Assembly (NCBI GenBank): GCA_013397455.1
Contig: VYZB01000055.1
Location: 1,127,308 to 1,191,307, forward strand
Direction: 5' to 3'
Source: Crotophaga sulcirostris
Lineage: Eukaryota > Chordata > Aves > Cuculiformes > Crotophagidae
DNA: 64,000 nucleotides
A program made the translations under genes and the position numbers. The notes beneath the pieces were generated by a model. It saw only the letters and a list, made by a program, of their open reading frames with translations, had not been told where the DNA came from and ran no database searches. Position 1 is the stretch's first letter. Each line of letters starts with the position of its first letter. Positions 11,801 through 26,800 of the stretch are shown one piece after another.

Positions 11801-14800
11801 TCAGCTATGTGTGCATAGTGCAAAAGTTCACACAGGTGTTAAGAAAGCATGATCTCCTTTCTAAGGATTAGCAGTAACATAAGCAGTTGGAAGCCAGTTG
11901 TTGTATCAATAATATAAATGTCTGTTCGAAGGTAAATGTTTGTACATACCTTCAGGCAGAAGATGACCCGTCAGTGAGCTTTGTATATTTTTGGGACCAC
12001 TGCAAAGACATGTGATGTAACCCCCTTTTCTCATCTGTTTCTAATAATGATCTGGAGGTTTTGGGTGGTTTTTACATAAGCCTGTGTGTTATAGCCTTCT
12101 CAATGTTCAGAGCTAAGCCAAGTGTCTTTATTTCCTTATTTTGTTTAGCAATAAATTAAACATTACTCTTACTGTTCCATCTGTATTTTGCAGACTACTA
12201 CTGTTATATAGAATAGCAGCCTAATAAAATCTTGCTTGTGAGAACCTCAGAAAATCCAATTGTCAGTTAATACATCAAAACCTTAGAAATGCTTTATTCC
12301 TGAGGAATCTAATTTGAAAGAACTGAAAGAATATTAAATGGTTCTATTAAAAAAAGCACTAAGCCCCCAAATCCTGGCAGATCAGAATGAATACACTATG
12401 TATTTTACTGATTCAGGTGATCTATTTGGTAAATTTTAGTTTCATTTACTCTCAAAGAATGATGACACATGGCTGTAAAAAACACTATTGCAGACTAATT
12501 GTATTCAAAATAGCATGACAGAGGCTACAAAGAATAGCAGGGAAGTCGTGGGTAGGACCTAGGCCATCAGGCATTATTTGCTTGAGCATCAATATTATCA
12601 GTAAGGATAATGTGATTATTCCAAGATGTAGGATTGCAGGACTGTAGCACATCCTAAGGAAGAACCGTATCCTCTCTGGTGGGTCTGTGTATGCTTCTAT
12701 AGACTGCTTAAAACTTCTGATAGGGCAGCATAGAATGTCAGAGGTGGTGAGGTGAGTCTGTGAGGCCTTCATAGCTCCTCAGTGCAGCCCTCAAGAATCA
12801 CTGCTGCTTGAGCTGTTTTCAAAAGATGGAAAATGTGTCGGTTGTCCAAGTGGCTGAGGGAGCAGCATCAAAGGAATAGATTGCTGAAGCAGAGTATGTT
12901 TTAAGAGGAACAGAAGCCAGGAAATATTTAATCGTATAGCTATTGAGATGCTAAAACTGGAAACTGTCTGCTTCCCCATCAGGGCACTGGGACGACTGCT
13001 GGGTCACAAGTCTTCTGCAAGCAATCCCTTGTTGACATGGTTGGTTTTCCTCTGAGCAGGCACAGTTAAGTCAGGATAACAATTAGAGCAGGTCACCTTT
13101 CCCTTAAGAGCATGAGAGAGAGGGATTTCCCTCGTGGACAGGGGACCATTTTGCAAAATGCCATAATCAAGACTTTCTACAAGTGATGGCTCCCAGTTGA
13201 CTGAGGTTGTAAAGTGGTTAAGCTATGGGAACCTGTGGCAAAGTTGCTTGACAAAACTGTTCCAGACCCTTTGCTGGAAGCAAAGACGCTAAATAGAGGG
13301 TATTTTCCTGAGCGTTATTTAATAGAACAACTTCTCCCCTTTCCCTTTCTGTTTTATAGCAGACTTCAGTGGTTGGTGGACAAGAGCTATTGCTCAGTTT
13401 TGAAGAAATTGCATAAAAACTGGGCACTGATCCTTCTAAGCCATGATCTCATCTGTGAAGAATGAGAGCAAGATAAAGCCACGAAAGACGGCTTTTAAAA
13501 TGAGAATAACAATTCTTAGATCATGGCTAAACTGCTTAGTATCTTACACACATTTTTTCAACATTATCAAGGTACCAGAAAAGGCAAACCAAACTGGTTT
13601 AACTCTTTCCGTTGGTGGAGTGATCTCAGTGTGGCTCTCATACCTCTTGCTGAATGAGCAGAATATTTTTCACCTAAAATTACAGCAACATAAGCATGTT
13701 ATGGTAGCTATAGGGTACTCACTGTGACCCACGCTGTGTTCAAGGGAGAGTATGTAATTGATACAGTGCAAAGGGTTATTTAAAGAAAAAAGGTTATTTT
13801 GCTTTACTTTAAAATATGCACTTCTAAGTAACAGTAAGTGCTCGGGGTTTGTTTCTGGGATTGCTATCTATTCCTCTTTCACCTCCAGTTTAGGATATCT
13901 GAGTACGTTCCGAGTTGTACAGCAGGGTAAATTTTAGTCTTCAGGCTTAAAACAAAGAGATTAAAATAAAAATCTATGCTGGTGTGTAAAGATTTTATTT
14001 ACAATGCCGTTGTCTGCTCTTTATTTCTCTTTACTCAGGAGTAAATGACATTTGACTCTTCCATCTCCAGTATAGTTTAGTGCAGTCTGTATTTTTAAAT
14101 TTTTTCTGATGCACAATCTGTAGTCTTAACGTTGCAGCTTTGTGTGGTGGAATGATGTGAGGAAAGGCTTCTCTTGAGCTCTGAGATGAGATACAGCAGT
14201 GCTAATCTCTAGCACATGTGAAACATGAAGGTAATGAACTCAGAGCTCACAAAGCCCAGATACCGAGAGGCAGCTTCTGTGTCAGCAGCTGCTGGAACAA
14301 AAAAAAAATGAATGATCATCATTGCAAGGCTTTTGAGGTTGCCTGAAGATCATGGGAAGGGTTAACAGTATCCATGCATTTGTATCCATAGACTCTGCTC
14401 TGCTCATGGGATCAAATATTTATGAATGAAGGTCAGACGGGCCCCTTTCCCCTGACTGTTTACAAAACACTGCTTGAGAAAGGACACAGCCAGGTTGAGT
14501 TACAGCCCCCATCTCCAGTGTGTTGGAAAGGTGACATCATGGACTGTGCCCCAGCGATGGAGGGGTTCAGCCTGGCTCCCCAGTTGAGCCTTGAATGCTA
14601 TTAATAGTAACACACTGAGTCATAGAAGCAGGAATGTCAGACTGCCTGGGCTGTGCTTCTCTTACACTTACCCTGCTAACAATAGAAAGCCAGCCTAGAT
14701 TTGTTAGAACAGAATAACTATTTTTTTCCATGCCTGTGCCTGAACCTCTGCCTCTCTTACTCTCTCTCTTAGTTATTTATTTATTAAAGAATGTCAGTGA

Positions 14801-17800
14801 ATAAGAGAGATCTTTCAGGTGAGGCAGACTGGCTTCTTTCATTTCTTTCTGTTGTTCTGCGTGGCATTTATGCAACATATTTAGAATTTATTTACTGCAA
14901 GTGTTTTTAACACTGCATGAATGCTCTGATTTTTTTTTTTTTTTCCAGCAGGTATCAGCCATCTGCTGCTCTGTCTAGCTGATGCCTACAGCCTGTTTCT
15001 TTACATTAATTTCTTACTCCCTACATATATTAGTGATAAGAAGGAATTCCCTTGTATAGGTGGGTGCTCCAGTTCAAGTCCAGCTCTCAAGTCCAACTCT
15101 GGGCTGAACATAGCTTTTGATTTAGAATGCAGTATAAATGTAATTGCACCTCCATTGTGTAACCTAAAGCATGTTTTGCACTGAGTTGTGGTCAAGTTGA
15201 AGGTGTAGCCCAATGAATCTGCCTGTAATCTAGCCCAGAATATCTTTACATTTGACCTCATTCTCTACTATTGAGGTCACCACTCTCTTTGGCTAATCAA
15301 TTAGTTTCCCTTTGTCGTTTTCTCCACCTCTAAACCACAAATACTAAAATTTACTGTCCAAGCAAAGGTGTGATGGGGGTAGGTTTGTATTGGTGAGGTC
15401 ACTGGTAGCTGAAATGATGAGTGAAGTCATTTATGGAGAAGGAAAAAGTGACATGTAGTATTAGTGTTACAGGTTCCCCCAAATCCTGGAAGTATATATG
15501 TATCAAAAATAACACATGCAGTGTTTTTTAATGGGCATTCAGGTTTGATTAATCATGTTTCCAAACTCTTCTTCATATCTGTGAAAAAAAGTGTGCTTGC
15601 AAAGAAAGAGCTTTGTCTCTCACCTCACTGCAATGTGTGTCTTTTAATAGAAAACAGGAGTAGTCTGAGTCTTCCTATAACATAATGAGACTGGGCAATA
15701 TTGTAAGAATTGGTTAGGGTTTTTTTTTTTTTAACATCATCTTACTGACTTTCTCGAGTAGAGCTTAGTACCTGGAAAACCAGAGCCAGGGAGGTCAGTT
15801 TGATGCCCAGATTCAGCAGTGGTGCTTTCTCTTGTGGGGGTGTGTTGGGGGGTGACATCCGTGTGTCAGTGTTGCCATTTCAGCATTCTCTGTTCCACGG
15901 GAACGTATGGCTGTCATCTCAAAAGGAGTAATGTAAGAAGAGTTGTAGTTTACAATTATTTAGTGTTGCAGGATACAGTGCTTACTGTGACTCATAGCAA
16001 AAATTTTCATTTGTAGCACTCCCTGGCTGTGCCTCTAAACCCAGTGACAGTTCTCATCTGGGTTATTTTTAGTGTTCTTTCAAGGTACTGAATAGAGTCA
16101 ATATTCCCATCTTGCACAGATTATGTGTTGCTCTATTCTGTACTACAGTCAGAAGGCATTGAGAGATAATTTATTAGCATGTTTTGTGGTCTGGTAATTG
16201 GTATTTGGTAACAGCTTAAAGTGAAACCGGGAGTGGATAAACAGTGCTGCCCAGGAAAACCACTGTGGCACAGCCTGCTTCAGCACTTGCCCGTGTTCAC
16301 CTTGGATTTCCCTCTTGATCCTGGCTCAGCGTGAGTAAATAAAACGATAGGAAACTCATAAATACCGCTTCAGCTTCCCGCGTGGGTTTGAACAGCTCTC
16401 CTCTCTCGCATCCTCTCCCTTCTGCCAGTCGCTGGGGAACAAATCGTGTTGCCAGCTCAGCCCTGCGAGGGCAGAGGAATGCAAGGTGGTCTCAGAGGCT
16501 GGCAATGAGGGACGGTGGAATTCGGCGTTTGTTCCACAGCAGCAGCTGCAGCTGGGTGCTCCAGCACAAGGGGCAGAGTCCACAAGCTGGGTACGAAACC
16601 ACCACTGGGGCAGAAGAGGCACAAGAAGCAAAGAGGCAGTGACAGACAATCTGACCTGCTCAAATCTCGTGGGAAATCTGACCAAGGAAGATACTTACCT
16701 GGAATAATCTGCTTTTTTTATTATTCCACCTCAGCCGGGCACTGGTGGAAAAGAGATTGCATTTGAATTACTTGAGCTAATTCTTCCTGCTTCCACTACT
16801 ACGAAGAAAATTTGTTGACCATGGTGAAAGAAAAAGGTAATGATGTTTATTGATAGGCTGGAGCTGAAACAAACTCATGTGCCAGCCAGCATCACCTGAG
16901 GTTTAAAGCTTCACATTTAAAATGAGGCATGCTTTGACTGACAGTTGCTGTTTTTCTTTCTATAAAAGCCATGTGCCAGAACCTGCATTGATTATCTTTG
17001 CACCTCAGTTAATAAGGGTAGACTCTGGAACACACCTAATTAAGGGTGTTTGCACAGCAGAGTCCCTGCTGTGTGTACATGTATTTTTTTTCATGTGATT
17101 TAACCCAAGTTTGCTGTTGACTGGTTTTGCCTGTGTTTGCTACAGTTCAAAGAGCTTTGACCACCGAAGCAGTTAGCTTAAAATTTTAAAGGTAAACACT
17201 GATATATTCAGCAAGGCTGGACTTGAGATGAAAAAATGGATTATATGAGATTTTGCATAATGTTTGAATTTTGTAAATCAGATATGAGTTTCAATTGCCT
17301 ATAAATAACATTTTAAGCCTTCTACTGAAGTGTTTACTACTTGAAGAATTAAGATGGATGTGGGATCTTTCCTTGCAGTAGCAGTTGTCTATATTATTTA
17401 TTGTGTTATGAAGGTGTGAAATTTGTTCTGAACTCTATTTGAGCAGTGGACTGGAGGTGGTTTTGGAGCATTATGTTATCACAGATTCAGGCTTTGTTTT
17501 ATGAAGAGGTGGATTTGTGTTCTTTACTTTTGAGAGCCCTGTAAAATATACTGTGGGCTAAATTCAAATTAGGGAAGAATCAGAAATAAATGGTAGGAAT
17601 GTTAAGCACGAGTGAGCAGGTTTTCAACTCTGAATGCCCACATTTAGATTTTTTTACTGCTGTGAATGAGATAAATTGAGTTAATTTAGCTTCATAGATG
17701 TTTGGATTGAAGAGAGCAGGACAAATGCCTCGATAGCTCGCCTGTTAGATGTTTCAGGAGAGTTACAGCCATAGCTGTTAGACAGTCTGCTCCTCATTTC

Positions 17801-20800
17801 TGTTGATGAAAAGCAGTGGCCCAGCATAGATAATACTGGCTACTTAGCAGATTTGAGATCCATTACTTCAGATTTACTGGATCATTTTTATTATGTCACT
17901 GGTCAACCGTTGACCTGCTACCAATATCAGTAAACCAAGGATGATTTCAGTAGCTGTTTCACCCCAAATCTTTGAAACTGCAAGTTTCAGGACAATTTGA
18001 ATCCACTGTGCCACTCATCTCAGAAAAGCGTGTAACCATTCAACTTATCATAAGTGTTACTTGTTTTCTAAGATCCTTTTCAAAACTGGGATGCTGTTTT
18101 TAGCTGGGCATTCAGTTTTGATCCTTTGATTCGTTTCTGCTGCCCACCCAGCTGGTGCTCAGTTCCTTGGGCTCCCTGTGTTACATGGGGCTTTACCTTA
18201 AGAGTAGTCTGTAAATACAGTTTTAGCATCTTACACCAGGCAAGGTGTCAAATACTTGTAAGAAAATTAAAACAAGCCTGTCATTTTTATTAAATATGTG
18301 AGGGAGAAAACCTCCTAGAATGGAGGGAAAAGGTGTAAGACTTGTGTTAAAATTGCTTCCTTTTCCCCTCCCCACCAACTTTAATTCATTATTTACAATA
18401 GTTATTAATATTCATATTAGATACAAATTTATATATTTTTTTCCTGTTCACATAGATGATATACTCAAATAACTAAAGGCTGTCTTTAATTTTGTTGAAC
18501 AATTACTGATAGTTCATATCTCATGGCTGCAGAGTGAGAAAGGATAGTATTTGTTTTTTGCTTTTCCATCTTATTAATTTCAAATAATATCTCCAACAGT
18601 TTTTTTTTTTAAATATTTCCTTTTTTTCCTTCCTTGCTTTTTTCTACCTACCCCCTACCCCCCTTTTTTTCAGAAGGTCAGGAGTTACTGCTCCTGGAGT
18701 GAGCTTTCTCTGGAGTGATGCTCTTGCAGAATGCAGGCCAGTATGGTACAGCTGGTACCCTCCCTTCCAGCCACTGCTTGAATTATGTTAGAATAAGCTG
18801 AAAATGCATTCGGTCCAGTGTCATTTCATAAACATGTTCACTGGAGGGGCTGGTTTCAACTAGAAAAAATGCAATTCCAATTCACTGAATTGCAAACCGG
18901 TTAGTAACAGTTTTTAGCAAATTAGCATGCTTCATTATGCTCATATTGTAGAATGATTTCAGTGTCTGCCTGGTTAGTTCATACACAAAAAGAATCCTGA
19001 GGCCAGGGTGTTTTTTGCTGACACCAAATGGCGCTTCCTAAATTATGTCTGACTGATACCGCATTTTCATGTCTCTGGCTGTGTACTTATCTATTTTCAA
19101 TTATGAGCCCCTGTTATCTAGTTACTCAGCTAAATTATTGTTACTGTATTACATCCAAAGGCAACTTTCTCTCTTTATATCCTTTAGCAGAAAGAAAGTT
19201 TACATATGCTTATGCATGTCTTGTTATTAATTATCGTCTACAATTTAAAACCCATATTGAATGATCTGCGTTCTTAGTGCTTCTGTGTTAAGGTTGATGT
19301 GTGAGTTGAGTCTGCTAGTTACTTTCCTGGGTGATATAAGTGTTGTAGCTTCATTTTTACCTTCGTTAGTTCACATAAGCTGAGGTTTTAACCCAAATTC
19401 TTGATTTCTTGGCCAGTTGATTAGAAGACCATCCTAGCATTCACCTGCTAATCTGTGAGAGCATATTGGGCATCAGCTTTGTACCTGGTGAGATCTTAGA
19501 TTGGATCATACATGGGCCGACCCGTGGAAGTGGGTCAGTTTCTCTTTATGCCAAACTTCTCCATGTTTGGAAGGATAAGAGGAGGAAAAGAGGAAGAGTT
19601 GTAGACTTTTTGGATTAAGGAAGCAGGTACAGAGACTTTTATGATTTCTGTTCTTCACATCCTGGTTCTGTTGAAGGGCAGATGCTGGCACCTACTGGGT
19701 ACCAAGTTGCACTAAACTAGGTTGTGTTTCCATGTTCTCATAAGTGTCTCTGTGGGTGTTAAGTTGGTGCTGGCTTTCCCAGCAAGCAACACAGAAGATG
19801 CAGTTCACCAAATATGTTATGAACGTTATTTGTGTAATTTGTCCTATGGTCTAGTTCAGTCTTGATGAGATTTAGTTTTCTCTTGGTTTTTCTTCATACT
19901 TTCAATAAAGCATGATACTGATACCCCTTAAGGTCATGACCAAGAGGACTGTTTTTATGTTTGCAGTAACTCTTGTTGTCTCTTCCATTGGCATATCCCA
20001 AGAGCTATGAGTCTCCAAAGCAACTTTTAGTTTAACTTTTGTTGTAATGGAACTACTTTAGGCAGGATTATCCTTGAAGAGCATGTAAAGTGTTACCTGT
20101 GTCATATTTAAAGGTGTTTTCAACCTGGAACGCTGTCTCACCAGTGCTCTGTGCACCTTAATTCCCAGTGTGAATCAGGAAAATTTTAAATAATGGGATT
20201 TGAGCCTGACCTTGTCGCAGTGTCCTAGCTGTTAATGAACCATAGTCTTGATCTGAACTCATGACTTTGGAACTTTTAACCCCAGGTGACCTGGGAATGT
20301 CTCCAAGCTTGTTGCTTTAGAGCACATGACAAGTTTATGCAATCGCACGCTGGCAGCGGGAGGACTGGGGAGTTTTATTTTCTTTTTGTTTCAGTTTACT
20401 TAGTTTTAATTTGAGTTCTGGTTTTGGGGTTGGGCATTTGGGGCTTTGTTTTGATTAAGTCAATGTGCTACCTCATACAAGCCACAGAAAAGGCATTTTA
20501 TAAATATGTGTAGTAGTAGATGTTAAAAAAGAAAGTACTCTTTTAGTTAAAAGTACTAAACTATAGACCAGTTCTGTGGTAGAGACTTTTAAGTTGACCT
20601 TGGGGAAGTAATTTGAACTCCCCTGGCTTTAATCTGTAAAACGAGGATAAGGACATTCCTCTTGTCTGCCTTGATTATTTGAGTTAGAGGTCTTTGGAGC
20701 AGAGAGTTTCTTTTACTTTGTTTCATAGCTATGACAAGGAAATCTTGGTCCTGGGATTTTACTACTGCCACTTGTTCAAAAAAAAAATCCAGTGGTATGT

Positions 20801-23800
20801 GAATATCTTAAAAACATCTTATTATTTTTTAAAGACAAAACAACTGTAAAGCTCTTATGCTTTTATTGGCAAATTTATGGTGTTGCTTGTTCTGTACTCT
20901 CTCCTTCTAAATTTATTTTTAATATTAGGTTTCAAATTGCAGTTCTGGTGTGCAGCATCGATAGTGAGAGAAACAAAAATAACCAAGGAGATGCCAGCTC
21001 AGGCACTGTGCGTTTGCTGGAGATTTTATGTTTTTTTTCTAAATAGGACTTAGTTCACATGAGGGTACGAATATTCATATCCAAAGAGCCAGGCAAGCAC
21101 AGTGTGCAGTCCTGCCATGCCTGAGGCTTCCAGTGTTTCCCAGTAGTGAAATTCTATACATTCCTTACATCCCAGCTGCATATAGGAGCCAGCTCTCTGA
21201 AGATACCATGGCAGCTATTTTACATTGAGAGATGGGAGAACTTCTGCTCTTGATCTCACTGGAGGGGAGAGCTTAATGATTTTAGGCATTAAATTTGAGA
21301 CCTCAGAGTTCATAGGTTCAAATAGTGGTAGAGGCAGTTAAGCTGTTCCTTTATCCACAGCCATGAGTGTTGTGGGCCAAAAAAAGAGTTTTGAGTAGGG
21401 GAGTTTCAATCAATTTAAATTATTGGCAATTAATAAACTTTTAATTACCATTTCTGGTGTTGAAAATAAAAGCAAGCAAACACAACCTTGGAGAAATGCA
21501 CCTCAACTTCTTGCTGGACACTTCCCCTTTCTGGTCTCCAGTCCTCATGCCACACATGATACTCAGTACCTTTGGTGAGGCAGGGGTGGCATAGGGGAGA
21601 AGGGGGTCAGTGCATTGTCGTTTCTTTAATTTTGTTGCTCCCTTTTTCTTACTCAATTATTTCAGCATGGGTTGCTCTGCTGGAACCTCTGTCCTTTTTG
21701 AGTCATACCTCCTCCTGCGTCTCCGCTCTGTCCCTGCTTGGGGCAGCTTTTCTCCTGCCCTGCTGGCACTCCTGCCCTGCCATCGTTTTAGTTTCTCTTG
21801 TACCTGTGCTTCGGTATTTCTCCTGCCTTGGCATTGTCTCCTGGCTCTCCACCATTTTTCAGCATCCCTTATGCTCTGGCATCTCTCTTGTGTCTCTTGC
21901 TGTCTGTCCTGTCAAACTTTTCTGCCCATTTCTATGTATAAGTTTTTGCAGAGGTGCCATTTGCTCCTTTGGTTCTGTTTTAATGGGCCATGAGTCCATT
22001 TTTTTTCCATTGCTGAGCTGTTTGGAACCAACTGTGACCAGCACAATGCAGTCCTTGACCACCTCCTACACAAGTCACCACTGTAGCACCCTCACTACCA
22101 AAGCCCTGCTGGTTATGTTGAATACAAGTGAGTAGACTGCAAATTATGTGGCTGGTTTTCTTGGGTGAGAATTCAAATGGCAAGGTTTTTAAAGACAGAA
22201 TCTTGGCATAGTGAAATACTGCATGTTTAAAATACGTTAAGCTAGGGCAAAGAAATATTTTTCCAGAGGGGATGAAGCTTGGTAGGAAAGATCTTGCAGG
22301 TTAGAGTGATAATTGGCCTCCCAATGTAGGAGAGTCAGTTCTTTTTGTGGCAAAATTAATGCATACCAGGGGAAAAGACCAAGTTCCCATTGATCAAAAT
22401 GTGCTGTGTCCTTTGGGTGGGAGAAGCCAGAGAACAGGATTTTGTTGTTTCTTGGGGCAATCTATAACTAATTTAAAAAGGATTATTTATAAGAAAGTTG
22501 GTTTTCCACCTAGAGAACAGTCAGCATCCCCAAAAGGATGATTAATCCTTGCATTCATTGAACCTGGATAGCTTTCAGGCTCACTAGGGATCTGGCTGAG
22601 AAGAACACTTAGGCTTTGTCTTAAGCCTGTTCTATTGAGCGGAGTATCTTCTTGAGTCTAATTGAATCCCTGGGATTTAAACCCAAATAAGGGCTTCAGT
22701 GTTGTCTCCAAGTCAGACTCCATTTTTTGGATGCTTTGTAATATTTCTGAAGCAAAAAGTCATGTGTTTTATTGATAGTGGAATTTGAATAATAGAATTA
22801 TAGAACCGCTTGGTTGGGAAAGACATTGGAGATCATCAAGTCCAACTGTACCTGTCCACTACTAATCCAGGTCCCTGCGCACTTCATCTACCCATCTTTT
22901 AAATAAATCCAGGGATGGTGACTCAGCCACCTCCCTGGGCAGGCTCTGCCAGTGCCTGGTGTTGTATATTAGCTGCATTGTTGTATAAGAGACAACTATG
23001 AGAGAAATAATTCTGGATTTTATATGGGCTTATCATAAAGTGCTATAAACCCAGAAATTATACGTGCCTTATGGAGCTCAGCTGTGTATGTTATCTGTTG
23101 TTATATTCCATGTAGACAGGAAGAATGAAGCAGTAAAGCTGGGGAATCTCCTCAAAGCCGTAAAGTGAGGAGCAAGTGCAAGAATAAGGGTCAAACCAAG
23201 TAATGCCAGCTGTTCAGAAGTGAAATAATGTTGTGTTTATGCTATACTAGAGCCTAATAGGCAAGGTTCTATAAACAGTGTCAGTGGGATAACTCTCCAA
23301 TTCCCAGTGCTGTTAGCAGCAGGTTGGTATCACAGATGTCAGCATAATCTACATGGCAGTGTTGTAGAACTTTGTGTTAGTTCAGGATCTCGTACAGAAG
23401 CAGGATCTTAAACTTACATTAAATTAAAGAAATGGTCCAGATGTGCATGCAGCCTTGCAGACCAGGGAGGGTTATCTTTTAGCACTGTTGGGTCAGACAA
23501 GAGTCAATAGATGGTTGGTTTGTTCAAAGAAGCAGTTGCATTTCTATTTGTTTTTATTTCTTCAAAGGCACCTCAAAACAGCATTGATGGATTTAAGGAC
23601 TTGGAGTGCTGGCCAGAGGAACAGGCTGGGTTCAGGAGTACTGAATACCACTGCACCAGTCATTAGTGCTTTCTCTGTGATAGTCCATTTACCATGTGAT
23701 GTTAAAAGCTGATTGACTTTCAGAGCACACCATTATTTGTTGCTGAAATAATATACCTCAAGGAATTGACCTAGCTGCGAGTTTTTGTAAGGTCTAGGTG

Positions 23801-26800
23801 CCAGCGTGGGCTGTTAACCGCAGGGCATGGCCTCTGAAATGTCTCATTTATCAGCTCTGTACGTGGCAAAATATCCTGGGAGTCAGGAGCCACGTGAAGA
23901 GTTATGTTGGCCATGAACGTGGCTGCCTGGCTTTAGTTTGAGGCTGTGCAGCTCAGACCATGGAAAGACCAAAAGGGAGGGTGGTACCCAATGGTGGGCA
24001 TTTCCAATATCCTTGTTGGAAGGAGAGATTCCAAGTGTGGGGTTAGAGCTTCCATGGTTTGAAAATGATGGTTGGAAACAAATCTCTGCAAGGGTCTTAT
24101 GCAAAACGCCAAGCCCTTGGTGAGCTTGCTGGTAGTAACAGAGGGGAGATTTTACTCCAGATCCCATTTTGAAAGTTGCTTATTTTTCTGTGCAGGCTTT
24201 TCACTATTTTTCTTTCGCACATCAAACTGCAGCGATATTACATCATTATGAAGATACCAAAAGCTATGTGGGAGACCGCTGTCTGAAGTAGGTCAGTGGT
24301 CCTCCCTAGATAATCTCAGGGAGAACTGGTTTTTTAAAATTTGCGTTTTTATATTGATTTACCTCAAAAGGCAGTTTAATTCCTTTTCCTGTTTAGAATA
24401 GTTTTGGCAGCCTCAAAAAAAGAAGCAAAGGGGAACTCTTAAACTAGAGTTTGTTGCTGCTGACTAGAATCCCCACGTGGGTTGCTGTTAGGGTAGCTAA
24501 GAGGCCTGTTTGACATTTCAGTGCTATTATGGGTAACCACCACTCATCAGTAAGCCAGAATTTCCATGCTGTCTGTAAAAAGCAATTGCTATTTCTGCTA
24601 ACTTCAGCAACTTGCTTTCGTGCAGCCTTGACGATTTGCAGTGAATGGTTTGATGTTTCTGTTTATTCATTGTTTTGAGTCAGATTTTGATGCAGACATC
24701 AAGTGATGCATATATGAGATCGTTGCTCAGACTACTCTTAAGATCTCTTGAATTTTAATTACCCCTGTCCTATGTTTCCTAACAAAAAAACAAAACAAAA
24801 TACTCTTTTGAAATAGTGACTGGATCTTCTCATGTGTGGCAAATGTGTTGAAAACATAACTGTAAACATAACTCAAAATTATTTTACCACTTAACAATGC
24901 TGATAAACATTTGCTGTGTGTTCCAAACTTGCCAATATTAGGTGTGAGAAACACATGCTTAGCACGATCCTCCATCACTTGAGTAAGGAGTTCTGAAGGG
25001 TGAGTTGATCATCTTGGAATACTGTCCCTTAGTAACTGGGCTGTGTAAGTAAATGCAGAGGACTTTTAAGGGTGTTGAAGATCAATTAGGGTGTTCTCAG
25101 AACATTAGCTAAGACAGTTTGGGTTCACTGTCTTATTATCATCTAATTTCTATCATGATATGTTTAATGAAGAATTACTCTGTACTAATGCAGAAGTATG
25201 GCAGACTAAATTCACTTTACGCTTCTTCCCTTTGGTTTGCTAATGACTGATCAGTAATCCATCTGTTAACAATCATGTTGAGTAATGGAGTTTTTGGATT
25301 CAGCTTAGTCAACATCTGCTTAAATATCATCTGTTCTACAGCACATCTTAGCTGGCTACATACTTTATCATAAGATTAGTGCCTTTTCATTACTGATAAT
25401 AGTTTTTAAACTGCCTATTGCTTTCCCTTTTTGAGCTTAAAACAACTCCCCATCACACTAAGTTAACAAGATGTTCATGACTCTGCTTTGAAAAGATATT
25501 TTTTCTTGAACAGTAATTGTCATATAAGTTATGTCACATAACATATAAATAGAATAATATTGTCAAGTCATTTTCTTCCTGCAGTGCAGATGATGCTATA
25601 GAATGTGCTCTTGTTCACCTGCCAAGTAATCAAAGGCAAACACGCGTGGACAGACACGGTGAAAGATGTGGCTGCTCCATTGATGACGGGTAGTGGTGCT
25701 GCTATCTTAGAGAATGACATCTGCTTCTGAAGAGGCTTTGATGCTGTTGTGTTGAGAACAGCATCAATAATACTGCTACAGTTTAACTGGGTTGTAGAGC
25801 TGAGTTAGCAATAAGGTGTGTTTGTACCGGCCGACTGAACAAGTGCTCAGGCTCATGGGTTTGATGCAAGGGTGGAATATTCCAAGTTGCCCAGGTAGTC
25901 AGGCATAAATGCCTGCTAAAAAACCAGTAAAATTTATACTCTCTTACTGAGAAACTGTGAAAATTGTATGTTAAAGCTTTAGAGGATTAGAATCTGTGGT
26001 GTAATCCTCAGTGAGTCCAGGTAGGGTTATAACCTTGTAAATGCAACCAGATTTTCTTAATCTCTCAATCAGGAGCATGACAAACTGGATCCATCAAGCA
26101 CATCTATTTTAATCAGAGCAATCACAGATTTATTCTTGTGCGTGCTGTAGGTGATGATCACTTTTCAGATAGGATCAAGCAGGTGCTGGTGTTAAATACT
26201 TCCCTGAGTACTGAACCATTCATATGCATAAATCTTCATCCAGCTGAGGCCTCAGGCCCTGATCTTGCTGGCTGTTTCTTGGGGAATTGCCTGCAGTGTC
26301 AAAGCTCTAGGTAACCGGAGAGGAATGGAAGGAAGATAGGAAACAGCAGCAGAAATGCAGAGAAGCATGTTTGCAGTTGTGTCTTAAAACTAGGAAACAA
26401 ATGTGATTTCCCCTCTCCATAGTTTAAAGGTCATTATTTCCTACCCTATTTACATGTATGTGTGTGGCACAATGCTTGTTTACATTGATTTGTACAGAAA
26501 TAGGAGTCTTCTCACTTTGATTTCAAGTTACAGTTCTTAATATTTTAGGTTATTACCTGACACTTGACTCTCTGAATCTTTCATTTCTCTTCGTTAGCTG
26601 TGTCAGCTCTATCCTTGTGGTATGTATGATTGCAGATATTTAGGAAAGTATTTAAATACCGGCTTTCTTATTTAAAAACAGTATAGGTTTCATCTTTTCT
26701 CTTTAAAGTATGATTTCTGTTATTGAAATACCTGCATTTTATTTTCATGGAAATTAAGCATTTGATATCTTCACTTAAAATATTTTCTCAACTGTTTTTC

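Noticed and set aside
16356..16766. Several overlapping open frames on both strands
   Set aside because: Mutually overlapping, no domain or conserved motif; they result from a GC-richer patch. Only the short exon candidate nearby has splice and phase support.
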